64,000 bases of DNA, taken from positions 1,488,001-1,552,000 of the forward strand of contig NC_079232.1 of assembly GCF_028502605.1 (NCBI RefSeq), given 5' to 3'. The notes under the pieces are model-generated. The model was not told the DNA's origin. It saw only the letters and a list, made by a program, of their open reading frames with translations, and searched no databases. This document shows positions 32,118-42,589 of the stretch, in pieces. Origin of the DNA: Trichoderma breve (Eukaryota > Ascomycota > Sordariomycetes > Hypocreales > Hypocreaceae). Every line of letters begins with the position of its first letter. The stretch's first letter is position 1. The position numbers were made by a program, and so were the translations under genes.

Positions 32118-34296
32118 TTACTCGTCGGCAACCGAGGCAAACTTGTCCAGCATCTCCTGCTGAATAGCCTCGTACTGTAGAGAATATATGTGTTAGCCAT
32201 GGACGTCGCCCTTGCGATGTAAAGAAATTATCATAACGTACCCTCTTGACAATCACGTCTTCACCATCGGTGGGGACCTCAAACTTCAACTGACGCAGCT
32301 TGGTTTGCAGGTCGCTTGTTGACTCGCGGACCTTTGCCCAGCTCTGGCCTTGCGCGATGGCCTTCTGTGCCTCGTCGTAAAATCCAACCATGAGCTTCAT
32401 CATCCACTCCGTCTTCCAGAGCGGGCAGAACTGGTCGTAGTCGGAGTAACCGTTCTGCTGCAGGAAATCTTCCTTGATCAAAACGGCAAGATCAAGCGTG
32501 ATCTTGTCGGTATCAGACAAGGCACTCTTGCCGACCAGCTGGACGACCTGGTCCAATTCATCGGAATCGGAAATCAACTGCTTAACACGGTCACGCAGTC
32601 TGGGGAAGTCGGGGTTGTTCTGCTCGTACCACTTGTCCAAAGCGGTGTTGTATTTGCTGTATGAGACGCTGGTGTTGATTGAAGGGAAGTGCTTTCGCTG
32701 AGCAAGCTTCTTGTCCAACCCCCAAAAGACCTGGACAATGTTGAGGGTGGAAGTGGTGACGGGATCCGAAAAGTCACCACCGGGGGGGCTGACGGCACCG
32801 ACAATGCTGACACTGCCACTTCGCTCGGGCGATCCTAGAGTCTGCGCGCGGCCAGCTCGCTCGTAAAAGGATGCGAGCTTGGCACCCAGATAGGCAGGGA
32901 AACCCTGATCAGCAGGCATTTCTCCCAAACGACCAGAGATTTCACGAAGGGCCTCGGCCCATCGAGACGATGAATCAGCCATCATAGCGACGTTGAGACC
33001 CTGGTCACGGAAGTATTCGGCGACTGTGATACCGGTGTAGATGGAAGCTTCACGGGCAGCGACAGGCATGTTGGAGGTGTTGGCAATAAGACAAGTTCGC
33101 TTCATGATGGGCTCCTTGCGGCCGTCAACCTCAATGGTGAGCTCAGGGAAGTCCTTCAAGACTTCAGCCATTTCGTTTCCACGTTCTCCGCATCCAACGT
33201 AGACAATGATGTCGCTGTTGGAGAACTTGGAGACGGACTGACTGATGACAGTCTTGCCACAACCGAAAGCACCGGGGATGGCAACGGTACCGCCCTGGAC
33301 ACTGGGGAAGAGGGCATCAAGAACTCGCTGGCCGACAACGAAAGGCTGGTCGGCCGTCAAACGCTCAGACGTCGGGCGGGGGACTCGGACAGGCCAGGTC
33401 TGCATCATGGGATACTCCGTCTTCTTGCCATCAAACTCGACCTCGAGAATCTTATCAACGACGGTGTACTCGCCCTTGGGGGCAATCTTGGTGATGACAC
33501 CTCGGGCTCGGGGAGAGAACAGAATCTTGTGGACAGCCAGGAAAGAGTTCTCAAACACAGTTCCCCAGACATCGCCGCCGGAAATGTGATCGCCAACCTT
33601 GAGCTGAGGAGTAAACTCCCACTTCTTTTCTCGGTCGAGCGCAGGAACGGCAACACCTCGAGGGATATAGATGGATTTTGAGATCTTGGAGATGCTGGCT
33701 AGGGGTCGCTGGATACCGTCGTAGATGCTGTTGAGCAGGCCGGGGCCTAGCTCGACGGACAAAGGCTTGCCTGTTCGAGCAACAGGGTCACCGACCTTGA
33801 CACCGGCTAGGGGAGCTTGATCAGTATTGAATCTAGACGTATTTCGCATCGGTCTCGGAGTGTGGAGGTGAGAGTGAGAAGGGGTGTCGCCATACCAGTT
33901 TCCTCGTACACCTGAATGGTAGCTTGATCGCCGCTGATTCGAATGACCTCACCGACGAGGTTGTCGTGACCGACTTTGACCTGGACGCCAACAATTAGCT
34001 AATCAGCCATGGCTGTGGCTGGTCATTGTTACTCACCAACTCGTACATGGCAACACCAATCATGTCTTCGGCGACAATGACGGGACTGCAGTTGGGTTAG
34101 CTACAAAGCCATTTGTATGATGGAGATCCGGAGATATCGAGGTAACCGACCCTGAGATGGAGTAGATCTTGCCTGCGCAACATTGTCAGTCACTCTGCTC
34201 AGTCTTGCCCCAAATCAAGTGTTCTTCTCTCATCATCACGCCCTTACCATAGTGAATGGCATCGCCATCTTGTTCTGTGGTTTTCTGTGGCGCCAT
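32118..34296 (-). CDS. VMA1: V-type proton ATPase catalytic subunit A
   Basis: Six exons are 34296..34248, 34172..34151, 34085..34037, 33980..33896, 33806..32242 and 32174..32118, giving 608 aa, the usual length. It starts [20 protein letters not shown] and ends [18 protein letters not shown]. The Walker A loop GAFGCGKT is at about 247-254. [17 protein letters not shown] is followed later by [19 protein letters not shown] and [11 protein letters not shown], all diagnostic of the A subunit. Family role: ATP hydrolysis in V1 drives proton pumping into vacuole, Golgi and endosomes. The GCGERGNE site, where yeast VMA1 carries an intein, is uninterrupted here. The second exon is only 22 nt. Dense early introns and strong C-ending codon bias fit a highly expressed gene. 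Confidence 0.97.
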
Positions 34297-34359
34297 ACAA
34301 GTCAGCTTCCTGAGTGATTGACGTAGCGGGGCATCAGCCTCGTCGTCGTTTCCAGCTCG

Positions 34360-34938
34360 TCAACGGCTTCGGCTGCAGTTGTCTGCTCCCGCGCCGATGC
34401 CCGAGTGACGGTGCTGGGAGACGTGCGGGGGGGTTGGGAGGGCGCATACAGAAGGCATCGTGAGCGATTGGAGAGGAGGAGCGTCGTCGAGCTCTCGATC
34501 GGCAGCGGTAGGAGAAGAGTCGGGAGATGAAGGAGATGGAGTTGGAGGTGGAGAGTTTCGCAACAGAGGAAGCTTGATAGCAGTTGCTGAAAGGACAGGG
34601 CTCGGGGGTGGAGGCAATGATGTAGCGCTGCCAGTCCCGCCACTAACAAAACTGGCCCCCGAAGCGGCGTTGGTGTTGGTGCCTGTGGCGGGCTCAGCGC
34701 CTCCGGGGCCTGTATTCGAGGCCGTGCCAGCGGCTGGAGTGCTTCTGGCAGCGCCCACAGGGGACTGCAGGTCAGGGGATCGGGCGCTGTCTCTCTCGCT
34801 GGGGCCGTCGCTGTCGCTTTCGTCGCCGCTGGATTCGGTGTCGCTGGATTCGGTGTCGCTGGAGCCCTTGATGCTGCCCTCGCGAATCAGATCCAGCAGG
34901 GAAGGCCGCGCCTTGAGCCGTGGCCGCAGTCCGAGCAT
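34360..34938 (-). CDS. Serine-rich hypothetical protein directly upstream of VMA1
   Basis: An uninterrupted 192-aa frame from ATG 34938 ends only 63 bp before the VMA1 start, on the same strand. It begins with a basic, possibly structured segment (LRPRLKARPSLLDLIREGS). A duplicated acidic-serine stretch follows (SSDTESSDTESSGDESDSD), then a Ser/Pro/Ala-rich disordered region. Codons in the first two thirds are strongly biased to GAC, AGC, GGC and ACC as in real genes of this window, which argues for translation. The opposite strand is also open (34460-35002), as happens opposite C-ending codons. It could be a separate small gene, a long upstream ORF in the VMA1 leader, or a chance frame. I do not recognise the family. 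Confidence 0.45.
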   Translation of the reverse strand: MLGLRPRLKARPSLLDLIREGSIKGSSDTESSDTESSGDESDSDGPSERDSARSPDLQSPVGAARSTPAAGTASNTGPGGAEPATGTNTNAASGASFVSGGTGSATSLPPPPSPVLSATAIKLPLLRNSPPPTPSPSSPDSSPTAADRELDDAPPLQSLTMPSVCALPTPPHVSQHRHSGIGAGADNCSRSR

Positions 34939-35607
34939 GCGAGCGCGATGCGGACAAACATTTATGGACAGATGCGTCTTTTACTGCGAGGCAGAAGAGT
35001 GACAATTGAGAGCTGAGACATCAAGAATACGAAAGTTGGGGGATGTTGAAATAGAGCACCATAGTGAATCGAGTGTCAGGGATGCCGTAGGTACATGTAG
35101 ACACACGGACAGTACCTGTACATTTACAGCTGCGAGACAGTTGGTGTGTCAAGAGGTGGCATTGAGTAGAGGTACATGTGCATGACTTGGAGCATGACCG
35201 TAATATCAACAAAGCCACAGCAGACGCGCATCGGCTCCATCATCTAAGATCTTTGTTTCTACTGCAATACATTGTTGATCCCTGTGACTTCCGGGAAATG
35301 AAGCTGAAAAAGATCCTCATCGTTATCTCTAGTCATATGAATTGTACAGATACCTTAGAAGTTTGCTTGAAAAGGCAGCACGAACACCAGTACTCCATAC
35401 TTGCCTGTGCCGGCGGCCTCCATTAGTAGACTCCGGCTTCACTTCATGATACAATTCCGAATTCGCTGATGCTCGGACAGATCTCGCTTTCATAGTTTTC
35501 CAGCATGACATAATACCTCGATCGGAAATCAATAATCTGGCGCAATTGGGATTAAAGACCTCTTCATTACGCTCTATCAAGAATAAAATACAGCCTTCTC
35601 CCATGCC
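34939..35607. other. Spacer downstream of the sphingomyelinase gene
   Basis: No gene is supported. The stretch carries the 3' flank of the sphingomyelinase gene and the region upstream of the 192-aa ORF and VMA1. It has many ACATGTA/TGTACATG-like strings (35090-35180). Confidence 0.5.
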
Positions 35608-37805
35608 TCAAACCTTGGCTTTCAACTCATTGGCCCGAGTCTCCAGCTCATCCAACAAATCTTTCCTCACAGCCAAAGAGCCCAGCGTCTTCATACCTGC
35701 CGACATACCGCATTCCTGGTGGTCGTGGGATCGGTGATGCGAGTGACCATGCAGCTCATCCGATCTCTTGTTAAGGTGAAGGCCAATTGAAGGAACCACG
35801 CAGTTGTTCTCGCTACGACCAGCTCGAAGCTGGCAGAGCTCTTGCGTCTTGCAGTCCCCAGTGCACGAGGCGACGTTCCAGCCACGGCTCTTGAGCGAGA
35901 TGTACTCGTTGAACGCGTCCGAGTTTGACTCGAACAAGGCCGTCACGTTGTGCCAAAACGCGGGAGTCAGCTCGACACTTGCGTCGGTGACGGGAGGGTT
36001 CAGCTTGGAGCCGTACGTCTCCTTGGCAGAGTAAAGCTTCGTCCAAACGGGGCCAGTCGTTTGGAAATCCGCGTTGGTCATGTCAGCAATGTAGGTCGTG
36101 GTGTCAAGCACTGCAAACGTCTCCGGGTCGACATCATATACTCGGAACGAGGGCATGCCCGAGGTGGGCGTCAGCGAGGGGCAGATGTAAGATGCCATGA
36201 CAGCATGCGAAGCATCTCGGCTGTTGTAGTCGGAGTAGCTGACCTCAAAGTGGTCGACGTGCGTGTGGCCGAAGAACATGGCGGCAATGGTCGACGAGTA
36301 GCGGTTCACAACTTGATCAAGGTAGTTTGACCCTGCGTGGAAAGCATCGCCTTCTCCGAGGGGCATATGTCCAATGATGTAAACTCTCTCTCCTGCCTTT
36401 TCCGCAGCATCGAGTTCATTCACGAGCCATTGGATTTGACCGTCAGGGTCCTGCTCAATGCCCTCCTGATACAACCAAAAGTTCATGCGGTAGTAAAAGT
36501 TGGTGTTGAGAGAGATGACTCTCAGGTTGCCATTGGGATACTTGGTAGAGTATGCGCCGATACTTTCAATCTCGGATTCCGCTGAGGCTCCCACCCAGCG
36601 TGTCCATTGGTCAAATAGAGCATCATATACCCATTGCGATGAGTTGCTGATGGACCTAGGTGGGAAAGCATTTGTGGGATTAGATTCATGGTTACCAGCG
36701 GTACCGTAAACGATGCCCAGATACTGGCTCATGTAAGTGTATGCGTCGGAAACTGTAAGTGGAAGCATGTTAGTCAACTATGTAATGCTCATACGCAATA
36801 GATTCAAGAAAAGCGAGCACCGACTTTGCTTCTGATTGTAAGGCTGCGAGGTGTTCCAGATTGCATGGTCAACAATATCGCCCGTAAAGAGCGTTAAGGC
36901 AGCATCTGGGACAATGTTCTTTATGGCCTGATACATGCTAATTTCTAAGCCGACAGGGGTGTCGCACTTGTGGTCTCCATTTGGCCCAGCAGGTGATGTT
37001 GACTTGCCAGGCTCATCAGCGGCGGTATAAGGTCTTTATAGTAACAATATCGTCAGTATCTTTACTTTTTGACTTTACCGTCACTCTTGTTTGTAAAAAT
37101 CAACTCACCTGCAGCAGATGGGTTTGGTGCAATTCGAGCTTGAGCCAGACACATAAAGAGGGTCAATGTGAATATCCGAGTACTGAACCACCTTGAGAGG
37201 CGTCTTCCCGCTTGGTGCAGGGCGACCAGTCTGTGGCTTCGGAGAGGGAAAGGGAATCTTCCACTGAGGAACAGAAGGCTCAGGGCAAAGGCCAAGAAAC
37301 GATCCGCAGAAGAGTTTTGATGTATCGGACCCGAGATCCATGTTTCGGATAGCATCCGCAATGATGGGACCCTCTAGTCCCACGGTGCCCTCGCACACAT
37401 CATCGTCTTCAACCTGAAGACTTTCGTTAGCCGTGGCTGGATGAAAACCAGACTGTCGTAGTCATCTAAGTACCTTTGCGAGCTTGCAGAGTTCCGTAGC
37501 TACGCTGACGAACGCTCCATCTCCAAATACAGCGATGCCCTTGAGAAGGACGAGAATGCCCTGGAGCCATGTCAGTATGCTGTCACATATGCAGCTAACT
37601 GTGAATGGTGTTTTCTGACCTGGCAAGCAGTGCACGTCGCAGCATTCTTGATATCGTTCCATATATCGTCGGCCAAGCTTCTTGCCTCAATAGCCCTCTC
37701 GATGTTCTCGATATCTCGGGGAGGGAGACTGCTATTCTCAAGAGAAACCGCGGCCTGAGCAACAGAGCCCAGAGCCAGCAGGGGGAGCGTCGAGCTGGGA
37801 CGCAT
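35608..37805 (-). CDS. Secreted acid sphingomyelinase-type phosphodiesterase with saposin domain
   Basis: Five exons are 37805..37620, 37560..37474, 37413..37109, 37033..36825 and 36752..35608, giving 643 aa. A signal peptide (MRPSSTLPLLALGSVAQA) leads into a saposin-B region with paired cysteines (CTACQ, ELCKLAK, VCEGTVG, FCGSFLGLC). The calcineurin-like metallophosphoesterase core has all metal ligand blocks: SDIHIDPLY, FTGDIVDH, GTAGNHESNP, IIGHMPLGE and FFGHTHVDHFE. A cysteine-containing C-terminal domain ends in a histidine-rich tail (HGHSHHRSHDH). Family role: it hydrolyses sphingomyelin-like phosphodiesters outside the cell or in the vacuole. Fungi lack sphingomyelin, so the natural substrate is uncertain. 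The donor at 36824 (GTCGGT) is weak but the frame requires it. Confidence 0.92.
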
Positions 37806-39352
37806 AGCTGATGAAAAAAAATGCTGGCTTGAACTGCCTTCAGATGCCTGGTTGTCCGCAGGGATCAGGATCAGGAACCAGGAACCAAATAAGGTCTTCC
37901 ATCATAGCTATATATAAATAGACGATAGCCACGTCCACCTGCCTACATGATGTTAGTGCCCACCCATCTACGAACTGCACTCCAGGCCGTTGCAAATCCT
38001 CTCCGCTCGAACTATACGAACTTTGGGCCCTTCACAAGGGAAACTCAGCTCACAAGGAACCGGCCCTGTGCCAAGTCAAGAACGCACCCCAGGGCGGATG
38101 ACCTTCCGGACTCTGTCTCGCTCCATCTCCAATGCCACGCTGAACGAATGCAGGACCGAGGCATCGTCCAGTAAGAACCCCTCAACGGCCTCCCCTGAGG
38201 GCCGTCTAATGGCGAGGCCCCGAGATGGAGATCCAATCAGAGGCGGGCTCCTACACATGCATCGGCAGAGACCAGTTAATTAGAGGAAATGGTGTGCGGC
38301 TCGGCAGATCAGGAGGCGGGGGAGGTTATTGGCGGCTGATTGTTTGGGGAAAGCTTATGCGATGCGATGACAAGAAGATCCCCTACGATGCATGCATATA
38401 TGTATGGAACATTTGAAGTTCGGTTCCCATTATGTCATTGGGAGGATGCGGCAATTAAAAGGTGCCGGTAAATCAAGATTGTGCGAATTGTACTTGTATT
38501 TACCTATAATTATAAATTAAAGAATCCCGTGTAAGTACGGGGTAGAGATTCCAATAGCAGCGTGTTGCTTTAGGTATCGTGTAAGACAAACCGTTCCATG
38601 TCAAATGACTCCAGCCTTGGTCTTCACATGAATCACGAGCCAAGGGCATAAATGCCACTTCAGCGCAGTAAATGTCAGCCAAGCCCAAATCCTGCAACAA
38701 TCACCTGGCCGTACTCTTTTCTGCGCCTAAAATGCTCGGGCTTTATGTTGTTTCGCCCTTCTCGGTCCCCAACGTAGAAAGCCGCACATTAGTACCAAAG
38801 TTCATGGGTGAGGGGTTGCTACAGCTTTGTTGTCGGCCGAGCAGCTTCTACCATGTGAAATCCAACTTGGCTTCCTTGTTTGTAGCGCCGACGATCCCGG
38901 GCCGTTGAAGTTATGCCCATATAAGTAAGCGCTGCGTTCGCGCTTTTCTCGTAATGAGCGATCTTTTGCTTGGCGTCCTTGGTATAATGGCTTCGACGTT
39001 CGTTTTGACGCAGCCAAGCCTCGAGTGAGAAATGCCGCTGCTCATTGAGAATCGACATGTCCGAGGCATCGGTTGGAAAAGTTTTCGCTGAGGAATAGAC
39101 TGAAGCAACTATATCCAAGACTTATCGCCAAATCATACATATCTTCGTCACTTTATTGTACATACAAACAAACATTGGCCCATTGCTCCTCCTTTTTTCC
39201 TCCCGTAAATATCCAAGTGATAATACAGCCGTCCTCTCGGTTCCCGGGCCAGATTATACCAGTCAGCTGTTTGGCAGTATTATGCAAAATCCATATTGTA
39301 CACGAGAGCAGCTTTCTGCCGTCTCACAGCCACATCGTTATTTCGTGATCCA
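37806..39352. promoter_or_regulatory. Promoter region of the sphingomyelinase gene and PET127 3' flank
   Basis: The two flanking genes are both on the minus strand. A TATA-like stretch (GCTATATATAAATAG, 37907-37921) lies about 105 bp upstream of the sphingomyelinase ATG and reads as TATA-like on either strand. A short minus ORF at 38819-39058 is annotated separately with low confidence. Nothing else is seen. Confidence 0.45.
38819..39058 (-). CDS. Short ORF of uncertain status
   Basis: A 79-aa frame from ATG 39058 encodes a helical, charged product (SLEAWLRQNERRSHYTKDAK, HYEKSANAALTYMG). The frame remains open upstream without another ATG, so it could be the last exon of an unrecognised spliced gene or a gene remnant. 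I recognise no family. It is listed because its composition is more protein-like than other spacer ORFs. Confidence 0.2.
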   Translation of the reverse strand: MSILNEQRHFSLEAWLRQNERRSHYTKDAKQKIAHYEKSANAALTYMGITSTARDRRRYKQGSQVGFHMVEAARPTTKL

Positions 39353-42205
39353 TCATGCGTCTGTCTTGACATCTTCTCCGGCGGGTTTAAAGGCTTCGTG
39401 GGACAGACCTTGTCGCTCCCAAGCAACATGCACTGGGCCGCCAGCTTCTTGCTGCGAACGCATTTCTCTGAATTGCTCTCCCTTTTTGGCCAGCTCCGGT
39501 AACTTCCCCTGGAACATCTTGTACCAATCCCACCTATCCGAAGGCGATGGTGCAAATACCCTCTTCCGCCGCTGCTTCATCCCTGCGTAGATTTTTCGCG
39601 CTCTTTTATCTCGCAGCTCAGTGATATTATATTCAATCGTCCAGTCAAAATCGTCCTCTTTCTTAATATTCGTCGGTCGGTCAACCTGTTCGCCGTTGAC
39701 GAGGTTGCGAACTGTAACAATCATGCCCAATAATTCACGGTCAGGTTGCACAGCTCCTCCCGGGGTCTCAACAGCTTCACTCTCGTCTTCATCTTCTTCG
39801 GCAAATTCATCTTCATCCAAAAGATCGTCTTCGGCGGGTAGCGTTTCTGTCATCTCGCTGGTTTCTGGGTCTGTTTGCTCAGAGTTTATAGCCAGATCAG
39901 CGAACATGCGTTGGAACGTCTTTAAGTTGCCTGATCTATTATCAATTCCCTCAGTGGCCTTAAGAATCAAGTCGGTTAATGAAGCATCCCGCATCTCTGA
40001 GCCATCTGTGTCAAATTTAGGCTCCGTGACTTGCTCTTCGTCTGCTACTGACTCTTCCTCCGCACTGAGATTATCATCTGTGGTGCGCCCGAGGGCTGAC
40101 TCTGTAACATCTCTTGGGCCGTCTGATCTGTCCCTCAATTCTTTGATCTTGGATGAGTGCGCCGTGAGAGACATTACCATAGCATCCAGGTATTGCTCAA
40201 TTTCCAGTTCTGTTTTGCCGTTAAGAATTCCGCTCTGTTCGAGAGCCTCCTGAACAGCCTCTCTCACAGAACCTATGCCAAGAGATTCATCTTCCACGGT
40301 TGCGTCAACTTTTGCCATCATGACGTTCCAGGCAGCTTCGTTTGGCGGGTCCTGGTAGGAAAGCTCATCGGAAATTTGCTCTTCTTTTCCATTAGATGAC
40401 TGTGATTCGGGTTGCTCAATACTCTCGGCTTCATTTGAGTGTTCTTCACTTTCAGTTTCGCTAAGAATCTGAAACTCGCGCTCCAGTTCCTCGACTGATG
40501 ATTTCCCAGCTTCCTGAGTCGTCTTCATTTCCTCCTCAGTCACCGGCTCCACGAAGAAATAAGTGAGAGGGACTTTGGTGTCCCGTGTCTCGACATGCAA
40601 TCGCAACGTTCGCCCAGGGTAACGTTGTGTTGCCTTGTTCATAACCTCGTTCAAAAGAGCGACGCTTGTTTTGAATTCCTGATCACCCAGTCGGCGATCA
40701 GATGTTCCGTGAAGAGCCACATCCATTTCCTCCAAGCTGATGTACTGGAAGCCAAATATCCGCTGTGTGTTATGATATGCGACGAAGATGCCATCCATAC
40801 GGCCCATTCTCACCTGCAGAGAATATTTCAGAAAAACCGTTCTGATCATGTCGTAGTATTCCCGCTCAAAAGATTCCCACTGGCCGAATCGCTTCTGAAT
40901 TTCATAGCCGGCACCTTTCTCGTAACCTCGAACATCCATCCTGACGGCGACTACCGCTCTAGTTTTCAAGTCAAACATTCCAGAACCAGGAAGTCGAGGA
41001 TCGTAGGCGTCCAATTGAGATCGCATCATAAAATCGCCCAAAGTCGTGTAATGAAAGGAGTCCTGTGCATTTCTCTCTTCTTCTGACAGCTGATGGGACC
41101 TCGATAGCCTGTATTTTTCGAATTCATCTTTGGGCAATGTAAGGAGCTTTTCCATTGACTTGCCCAATAAGCTCAGAATATTCTCCGTGTCGTATTCTTT
41201 GTCCGAATCAAACGCATAGGTGCCATCATTATAGTGTGCAAAGGCGGCAGAAGGTCCACGGCTAATGGCAGTAAAATTAAAGGACTCGGGCTCTATTGAT
41301 CGTGATAAGAATGCAAAATTAGGCTTCCTCCAAGCAGAGAGCAGAAAGTGAAAATGGGAGAGAATTGAGGTCATGCTCGACGTTGAGCCGCAATACTTCA
41401 TCCCATGTGCGGCGCTGAGCTGTCTCAACTTGACATCCTTGGATGAGGTAACATAGCTCCTGAGCGCATCAAAGTCAAATTCTTTGACTGGCATGATGGA
41501 AGCAAGATAAGGATCGAAATTAAAGACCCGAGACCGGCCATCCTGCATATGATAGACTCCCGGGTTGAACAGCACACGGTCGAGGTTATGACTGAGCTGC
41601 GGCACCGGTAGCAAAGCATCCTCTTCAACCGGACATAGGTTAAGATGCTGAGGCCTTATCGTCTTCACATCTAGTCTTGGCAAGTCCTTTGCTTTCCTGC
41701 CTTTTGCAAGTCTCCCGGCTAAAGAGGTCTTCTCGGGAAGTACGTCGCCTGGAGCCATCGGCGCCGCGGCATAGCGAGCCATTACATCCACATCTTCTTG
41801 CTCATTCTTAAATTCATCGGCAGCTTTCGCTCGCCTTTTCGAAGTCGAAGATTGAAGCCGGGATTTCAGGGTAGTCCATAATCCTGCGGTTGGTGGCACC
41901 GCTGCATCCTGGGATTCTCCTCCTTCCAACGCAGACTCTCCAGGCTCTGCAGGGCTGGGCTTTTTATCCTTTGGCAGCTTCCTTGGCAGCTTCTTTTTCT
42001 TCGTTTTGGTAGTAGCAGCCTCTCGCAGTTTTGCATTTATCTTCCGTTTACGCTTTTCTCGCGCTTTCCCTGCCGGCTTACCGTCAAGCACCCGGGTGAC
42101 TGTGAAGCTTCTAAGACTGAGGTTCGTGAGAGGCAGCTGTCGGCGAATGGCCCACAGGGCAGTAGTATGGGCCAGTGGCCTCGCACGAAGGAATGGTTGA
42201 ATCAT
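39353..42205 (-). CDS. PET127: Pet127-like mitochondrial RNA processing protein
   Basis: A single exon of 950 aa starts at ATG 42205; the frame extends two codons further but without an ATG. The N-terminus is a mitochondrial presequence (MIQPFLRARPLAHTTALWAI, RRQLPLTNLSLRSFTVTR), followed by a lysine-rich stretch. The Pet127 core spans about 185-560: LDRVLFNPGVYHMQDGRSRV, FNFDPYLASIMPVKEFDFDA, MKYCGSTSSMTSILSHFHFL, TRAVVAVRMDVRGYEKGAGY. The C-terminal 350 residues are acidic and low-complexity before a conserved-looking end (SDRWDWYKMFQGKLPELAKK). Family knowledge: Pet127 acts with the mitochondrial RNA polymerase and Pet127-dependent exonuclease pathway in 5' processing and decay of mitochondrial transcripts. 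Confidence 0.88.
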   Translation of the reverse strand: MIQPFLRARPLAHTTALWAIRRQLPLTNLSLRSFTVTRVLDGKPAGKAREKRKRKINAKLREAATTKTKKKKLPRKLPKDKKPSPAEPGESALEGGESQDAAVPPTAGLWTTLKSRLQSSTSKRRAKAADEFKNEQEDVDVMARYAAAPMAPGDVLPEKTSLAGRLAKGRKAKDLPRLDVKTIRPQHLNLCPVEEDALLPVPQLSHNLDRVLFNPGVYHMQDGRSRVFNFDPYLASIMPVKEFDFDALRSYVTSSKDVKLRQLSAAHGMKYCGSTSSMTSILSHFHFLLSAWRKPNFAFLSRSIEPESFNFTAISRGPSAAFAHYNDGTYAFDSDKEYDTENILSLLGKSMEKLLTLPKDEFEKYRLSRSHQLSEEERNAQDSFHYTTLGDFMMRSQLDAYDPRLPGSGMFDLKTRAVVAVRMDVRGYEKGAGYEIQKRFGQWESFEREYYDMIRTVFLKYSLQVRMGRMDGIFVAYHNTQRIFGFQYISLEEMDVALHGTSDRRLGDQEFKTSVALLNEVMNKATQRYPGRTLRLHVETRDTKVPLTYFFVEPVTEEEMKTTQEAGKSSVEELEREFQILSETESEEHSNEAESIEQPESQSSNGKEEQISDELSYQDPPNEAAWNVMMAKVDATVEDESLGIGSVREAVQEALEQSGILNGKTELEIEQYLDAMVMSLTAHSSKIKELRDRSDGPRDVTESALGRTTDDNLSAEEESVADEEQVTEPKFDTDGSEMRDASLTDLILKATEGIDNRSGNLKTFQRMFADLAINSEQTDPETSEMTETLPAEDDLLDEDEFAEEDEDESEAVETPGGAVQPDRELLGMIVTVRNLVNGEQVDRPTNIKKEDDFDWTIEYNITELRDKRARKIYAGMKQRRKRVFAPSPSDRWDWYKMFQGKLPELAKKGEQFREMRSQQEAGGPVHVAWERQGLSHEAFKPAGEDVKTDA

Positions 42206-42589
42206 CTCCAACTGTGAGGAAACATGCTCTCATGAGAACGACATGTACTCGGATTTGTAGTGTTAGGCAAAGGGAAACGAAATAACCCTTGTCGAATCTC
42301 AATACTTCATCATAAGTTAGGTAGTTACAGGTACAGGTGCTGCAAGGGAAGCTCACCTTTCATCATTGAACCGAACTTTTTCTTATCGATACGAGGGTGC
42401 GTTTGCGGTCGGCAATACGGCGGGACAAGCAACTGCCGCTTGCATGCGCCACACGTGATCAGCCCTGCAGTGAATGGCGCTGATGACGAACTCCCCTGCG
42501 ACAGCTTCATCGTGGATCTCCAGAAGCTCCAGTCTGTTGGTACGTCATTCTAAAACAGTCAGCAGGGCTCGAGGCCTTGTGCGGCAGAT
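42206..42589. promoter_or_regulatory. Bidirectional promoter, PET127 / HID1
   Basis: This is a 384-bp divergent intergenic region with no ORF of interest. No TATA box is evident, as usual for housekeeping pairs. Confidence 0.55.

Noticed and set aside
33100..33240. Possible intein in VMA1
   Set aside because: Yeast VMA1 carries an intein at the GCGERGNE site. Here that site is continuous and the protein has normal length.
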